Below the pieces are notes generated by a model. The model made no database searches. It had not been told where the DNA came from and saw only the letters and a program-made list of their open reading frames with translations. Shown one piece after another: positions 6,430 to 7,930 of a DNA stretch of 7,930 nucleotides (position 1 is its first letter; every line of letters starts with the position of its first letter). The stretch lies in contig JAQVHJ010000092.1 in assembly GCA_028696285.1 (NCBI GenBank), positions 1-7,930 of the forward strand, read 5' to 3'. The translations under genes and the position numbers were made by a program. The stretch comes from a bacterium (GTDB lineage: Bacteria; AUK180; JAQVHJ01).

Positions 6430-6630
6430 GAAAAAACATACGGGGACGGTCCTTTCTCTTGCATTTTTTTTTCTAACAAAGAAAATTCGTTTAAAAATGG
6501 GTAATTTTTTATGTTTTCTTCAGATTTTCAGTCAAATTTTTCATGTTTTTTGTGCTTATTTATTTTCATTCTCTTTTTTTTCTTAAATTTTTAAGGAAAG
6601 GTCCGTCCCCTTTTTAAGAATTTTCTTGAC
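6425..6630. repeat. Nested inverted-repeat element with GGGGACGG(T/A)CC arms (REP/MITE-like or operator pair)
   Basis: Inner arms: GGGGACGGTCCTTTC (6442-6456) and GAAAGGTCCGTCCCC (6596-6610), inverted and identical at 14 of 15 positions. Outer arms: GTCAAGAAAA at 6425-6434 and its exact inverse at 6621-6630, separated from the inner arms by 7 and 10 nt. The left inner arm also contains the small palindrome GGAC-G-GTCC. The core of about 140 bp is T-rich on the + strand and has no credible gene. Both outer arms contain the -35 boxes of outward-facing promoters. It could be a small non-autonomous repeat element, a relic of one, or paired binding sites for a regulator. No clear target-site duplication was seen (only TTT on each side). 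Confidence 0.7.
6457..6595. other. T-rich non-coding core of the divergent intergenic region
   Basis: This stretch inside the inverted repeat is strongly T-rich on the + strand, with several runs of T (for example 6464-6472 and 6574-6581). Near its right end is the 14-bp perfect palindrome CTTAAA-TT-TTTAAG (6582-6595), touching the right inner arm. Only minus-strand reading frames of 11-13 codons exist, without good ribosome sites. I see no gene, tRNA or recognised riboswitch. Confidence 0.5.
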
Positions 6631-6654
6631 TTTTTTTATATATTTTGATAAACT
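6626..6654 (+). promoter_or_regulatory. Sigma-70-type promoter of the hydrolase-fumarase pair
   Basis: -35 TTGACT (6626-6631; five of six consensus), a 17-bp spacer and -10 TAAACT (6649-6654; four of six). The -10 is preceded by TG at 6646-6647 in the extended -10 position. The predicted start is near 6661, leaving about 22 nt of leader with the Shine-Dalgarno. The -35 box lies at the end of the right outer arm of the inverted repeat, mirroring the minus-strand promoter. Confidence 0.65.
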
Positions 6655-6670
6655 TACACAATGATATTTC

Positions 6671-6676
6671 AGGAGG
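6671..6676 (+). promoter_or_regulatory. Shine-Dalgarno of the MBL-fold hydrolase
   Basis: AGGAGG, 6 nt before the ATG at 6683. It is a strong, well-spaced site that fixes the start. Confidence 0.85.
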
Positions 6677-6682
6677 TTAATT

Positions 6683-7336
6683 ATGAAGATTGAATGGTTA
6701 GGCCATGCCAGTTTTGTTTTAACGTATGAATCGGGGTTTAAGGTAATAACGGATCCTTATGAATCGGGGTCATATAATGGAGCGGTTGGTTACGGGAAGA
6801 TTAACATGTCTGCGGATGTGGTTACTATTTCTCATACACATCCTGATCATAATTGTCCTAAGGAAGTTAAGGGTGATTATATTTTAATTACTGAATGTAA
6901 GTCTGTAAAATTATCGAATGATATTGAGGTTATGGGGTTTCATTCATATCATGACACCAATTCGGGGAAGGATCGGGGAGAGAATATTATTTTCAAATTT
7001 ACCGGGGAAGGATTAAATGTTGTTCATTTTGGTGATTTGGGACATACTCTTTCTGTGTCCCAAGTTGAGGCATTGGGATTGGTTGATATTGCGATAATAC
7101 CTGTAGGCGGGCACTTTACGATAGATCATAATACAGCATGGGAAGTTATTAAGAAAGTCAAGCCAAAGATAATAATTCCAATGCACTACAAAACAGAGAA
7201 ACTGGATTTTCCCATCGCAGGAGTTGCGGAGTTTTTATCCGGAACAGATTCAGTTAGGCATGCTGATGAACTTGACATTACATCCAAATCTCTTCCTGAC
7301 AATCAGGAAGTTTGGGTATTGAAACATTTAAGATAA
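6683..7336 (+). CDS. MBL-fold metal-dependent hydrolase (UPF0173/UlaG-like)
   Basis: A metallo-beta-lactamase-fold hydrolase, probably cytoplasmic (no signal peptide or membrane segment); the substrate is unknown for this family branch. The 217-residue protein begins MKIEWLGHASF, the usual opening of UPF0173/UlaG-like proteins (H8). It carries the metal motif HTHPDH (51-56, the HxHxDH signature), a further histidine in FHSYHD (87-91), HFGDLGH (115-121, with D118 as probable bridging ligand) and the C-terminal PMHYKT (166-171, H168). Length is typical. The start is fixed by AGGAGG. It is the first gene after the divergent promoter and is followed 11 bp later by a fumarase alpha subunit, so the two are probably co-transcribed. 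The pairing does not itself reveal a substrate. A beta-lactamase role is not suggested; this branch is distant from the resistance enzymes. Confidence 0.9.
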   Translation: MKIEWLGHASFVLTYESGFKVITDPYESGSYNGAVGYGKINMSADVVTISHTHPDHNCPKEVKGDYILITECKSVKLSNDIEVMGFHSYHDTNSGKDRGENIIFKFTGEGLNVVHFGDLGHTLSVSQVEALGLVDIAIIPVGGHFTIDHNTAWEVIKKVKPKIIIPMHYKTEKLDFPIAGVAEFLSGTDSVRHADELDITSKSLPDNQEVWVLKHLR

Positions 7337-7347
7337 GGAATTTAAAA

Positions 7348-7930
7348 ATGAAAGAGATTTCCTCTGAGAAAATAACAGAGACTGTGAAGAAACTTTGCAT
7401 GGATGCGAATTATTTCTTAGGGGAGGATGTTTTCAAGGCTTTGAAGGAAGCATTGAAGATGGAAGAGTCGCCCACGGGTAAGTCTGTCTTGGAACAGATC
7501 ATTAAGAATGCGGAGATTGCGAAGGATGAAAAACTTGCAATCTGCCAGGACACCGGTTTTACTGTAGTTTTCATTGAATTAGGCCAGGAAGTTCATGTTG
7601 CCGGGGGATCCCTTAAAGAAGCTATTGCTGAGGGCGTCAGGCAGGGGTATACAGAAGGGTATCTGCGGAAGTCGATAGTAAAGGATCCGATTACTAATCC
7701 TGTTAATACAGGAGATAACACCCCCCCAATTATTCACACCGAGATAGTTCCCGGGGATAAGTTAAAGATAACCGTTGCACCAAAGGGCGGGGGATCCGAG
7801 AATATGAGTGAGGTTCGGATGATGAAACCTGCGGATGGAGTAGAGGGACTCAAGAACTTTGTAATTGACAAGGTAATAAAATCCGGGGGTAATCCCTGTC
7901 CCCCTGTTGTTGTGGGGGTTGGAGCAGGAG
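7348..7930 (+). CDS. Class I fumarate hydratase / tartrate dehydratase, alpha subunit (partial, 3' end beyond window)
   Basis: The alpha part of an oxygen-sensitive [4Fe-4S] hydro-lyase that interconverts fumarate and malate, or dehydrates L-tartrate in the TtdA branch. 194 codons are visible. Family landmarks are ICQDTG (65-70) with cluster cysteine C66, NPVNTGDNTPP (117-127), APKGGGSENMS (144-154) and SGGNPCPP (179-186) with a second cluster cysteine C184. The third expected cysteine would lie beyond the window. The start ATG has TAAGGAA ending 7 nt upstream, formed partly by the stop codon of the hydrolase gene (11-bp gap). In two-subunit enzymes alpha is about 280 residues and is followed by a separate beta gene. 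Whether beta is separate or fused here cannot be seen, nor can fumarase be told from tartrate dehydratase by these motifs. A run of seven C at 7721-7727 keeps frame. Confidence 0.93.
   Translation, partial: MKEISSEKITETVKKLCMDANYFLGEDVFKALKEALKMEESPTGKSVLEQIIKNAEIAKDEKLAICQDTGFTVVFIELGQEVHVAGGSLKEAIAEGVRQGYTEGYLRKSIVKDPITNPVNTGDNTPPIIHTEIVPGDKLKITVAPKGGGSENMSEVRMMKPADGVEGLKNFVIDKVIKSGGNPCPPVVVGVGAG

Noticed and set aside
6460..6590. Minus-strand mini-ORFs of 11-13 codons in the T-rich core
   Set aside because: They have no Shine-Dalgarno and no promoter pointing at them, and their Lys-rich content is expected from A-rich DNA.
6442..6610. Inverted repeat as a transcription terminator
   Set aside because: The arms are 139 bp apart and lie upstream of two divergent promoters, not at the end of any gene; no stem with a proper following U-tract is formed.
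7718..7730. C7 run in the fumarase gene as a frameshift or sequencing error
   Set aside because: The frame is intact on both sides, and the local protein NTGDNTPP fits the family.
7348..7930. Truncated pseudogene call for the fumarase alpha gene
   Set aside because: The frame is open to the last base and simply continues past the window.
1..7930. CRISPR array, tRNA/rRNA genes, toxin-antitoxin, phage or defence genes
   Set aside because: Read on both strands, there are no regularly spaced direct repeats, tRNA-like cloverleaf segments or protein motifs of these systems.

Overview
The window is bacterial chromosome with moderate to AT-leaning base composition and dense, overlapping, operon-style genes. 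No gene looks phage-borne or plasmid-borne. The lineage cannot be fixed from this sequence alone. The order site-2 protease - trpS - scpA - scpB - rluB - cmk - plsC - rpsA is a housekeeping cluster whose parts recur in many phyla, and a long multi-domain S1 protein encoded next to cmk is common in Gram-negative bacteria. The TrpRS is of the iron-sulfur type known from Thermotoga maritima. My best guess is an anaerobic or microaerophilic environmental bacterium, with low confidence.

Left to centre (1-6369, all minus strand): one long co-directional cluster read from right to left. A promoter with perfect TTGACA and TATAAT boxes 17 bp apart (6401-6429) precedes an M50 membrane protease. It is followed by tryptophanyl-tRNA synthetase, ScpA, ScpB, an RluB-type pseudouridine synthase, cytidylate kinase, a PlsC-type acyltransferase and the first 336 residues of ribosomal protein S1. 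Gaps are 16 bp or less as far as plsC. Several neighbours overlap (scpA/scpB, scpB/rluB, cmk/plsC) and rluB/cmk nearly touch, so translational coupling is likely. The products cover translation (TrpRS, RluB, S1), chromosome segregation (ScpAB), nucleotide supply (Cmk) and phospholipid synthesis (PlsC), a growth-linked set. Just before rpsA there is a terminator-like hairpin with a U-tract that runs straight into the rpsA Shine-Dalgarno sequence. This is a candidate attenuator.

Divergent intergenic region (6370-6682): it holds back-to-back promoters and a ~206-bp imperfect inverted repeat. The inner arms are a GGGGACGG(T/A)CCTTTC motif. The outer arms (GTCAAGAAAA) carry the -35 boxes of both outward-facing promoters. 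The core is strongly T-rich on the + strand.

Right (6683-7930, plus strand): an MBL-fold metal-dependent hydrolase of the UPF0173/UlaG-like type, followed 11 bp later by the alpha part of a class I (iron-sulfur) fumarate hydratase or tartrate dehydratase, cut by the window end.

The most noteworthy items are the rpsA-leader hairpin, the inverted-repeat element carrying promoters, and the exact Fe-S cysteine signature in TrpRS. I found no defence system, CRISPR array, tRNA, rRNA or intact transposase. I do not claim a wholly new biological system here.
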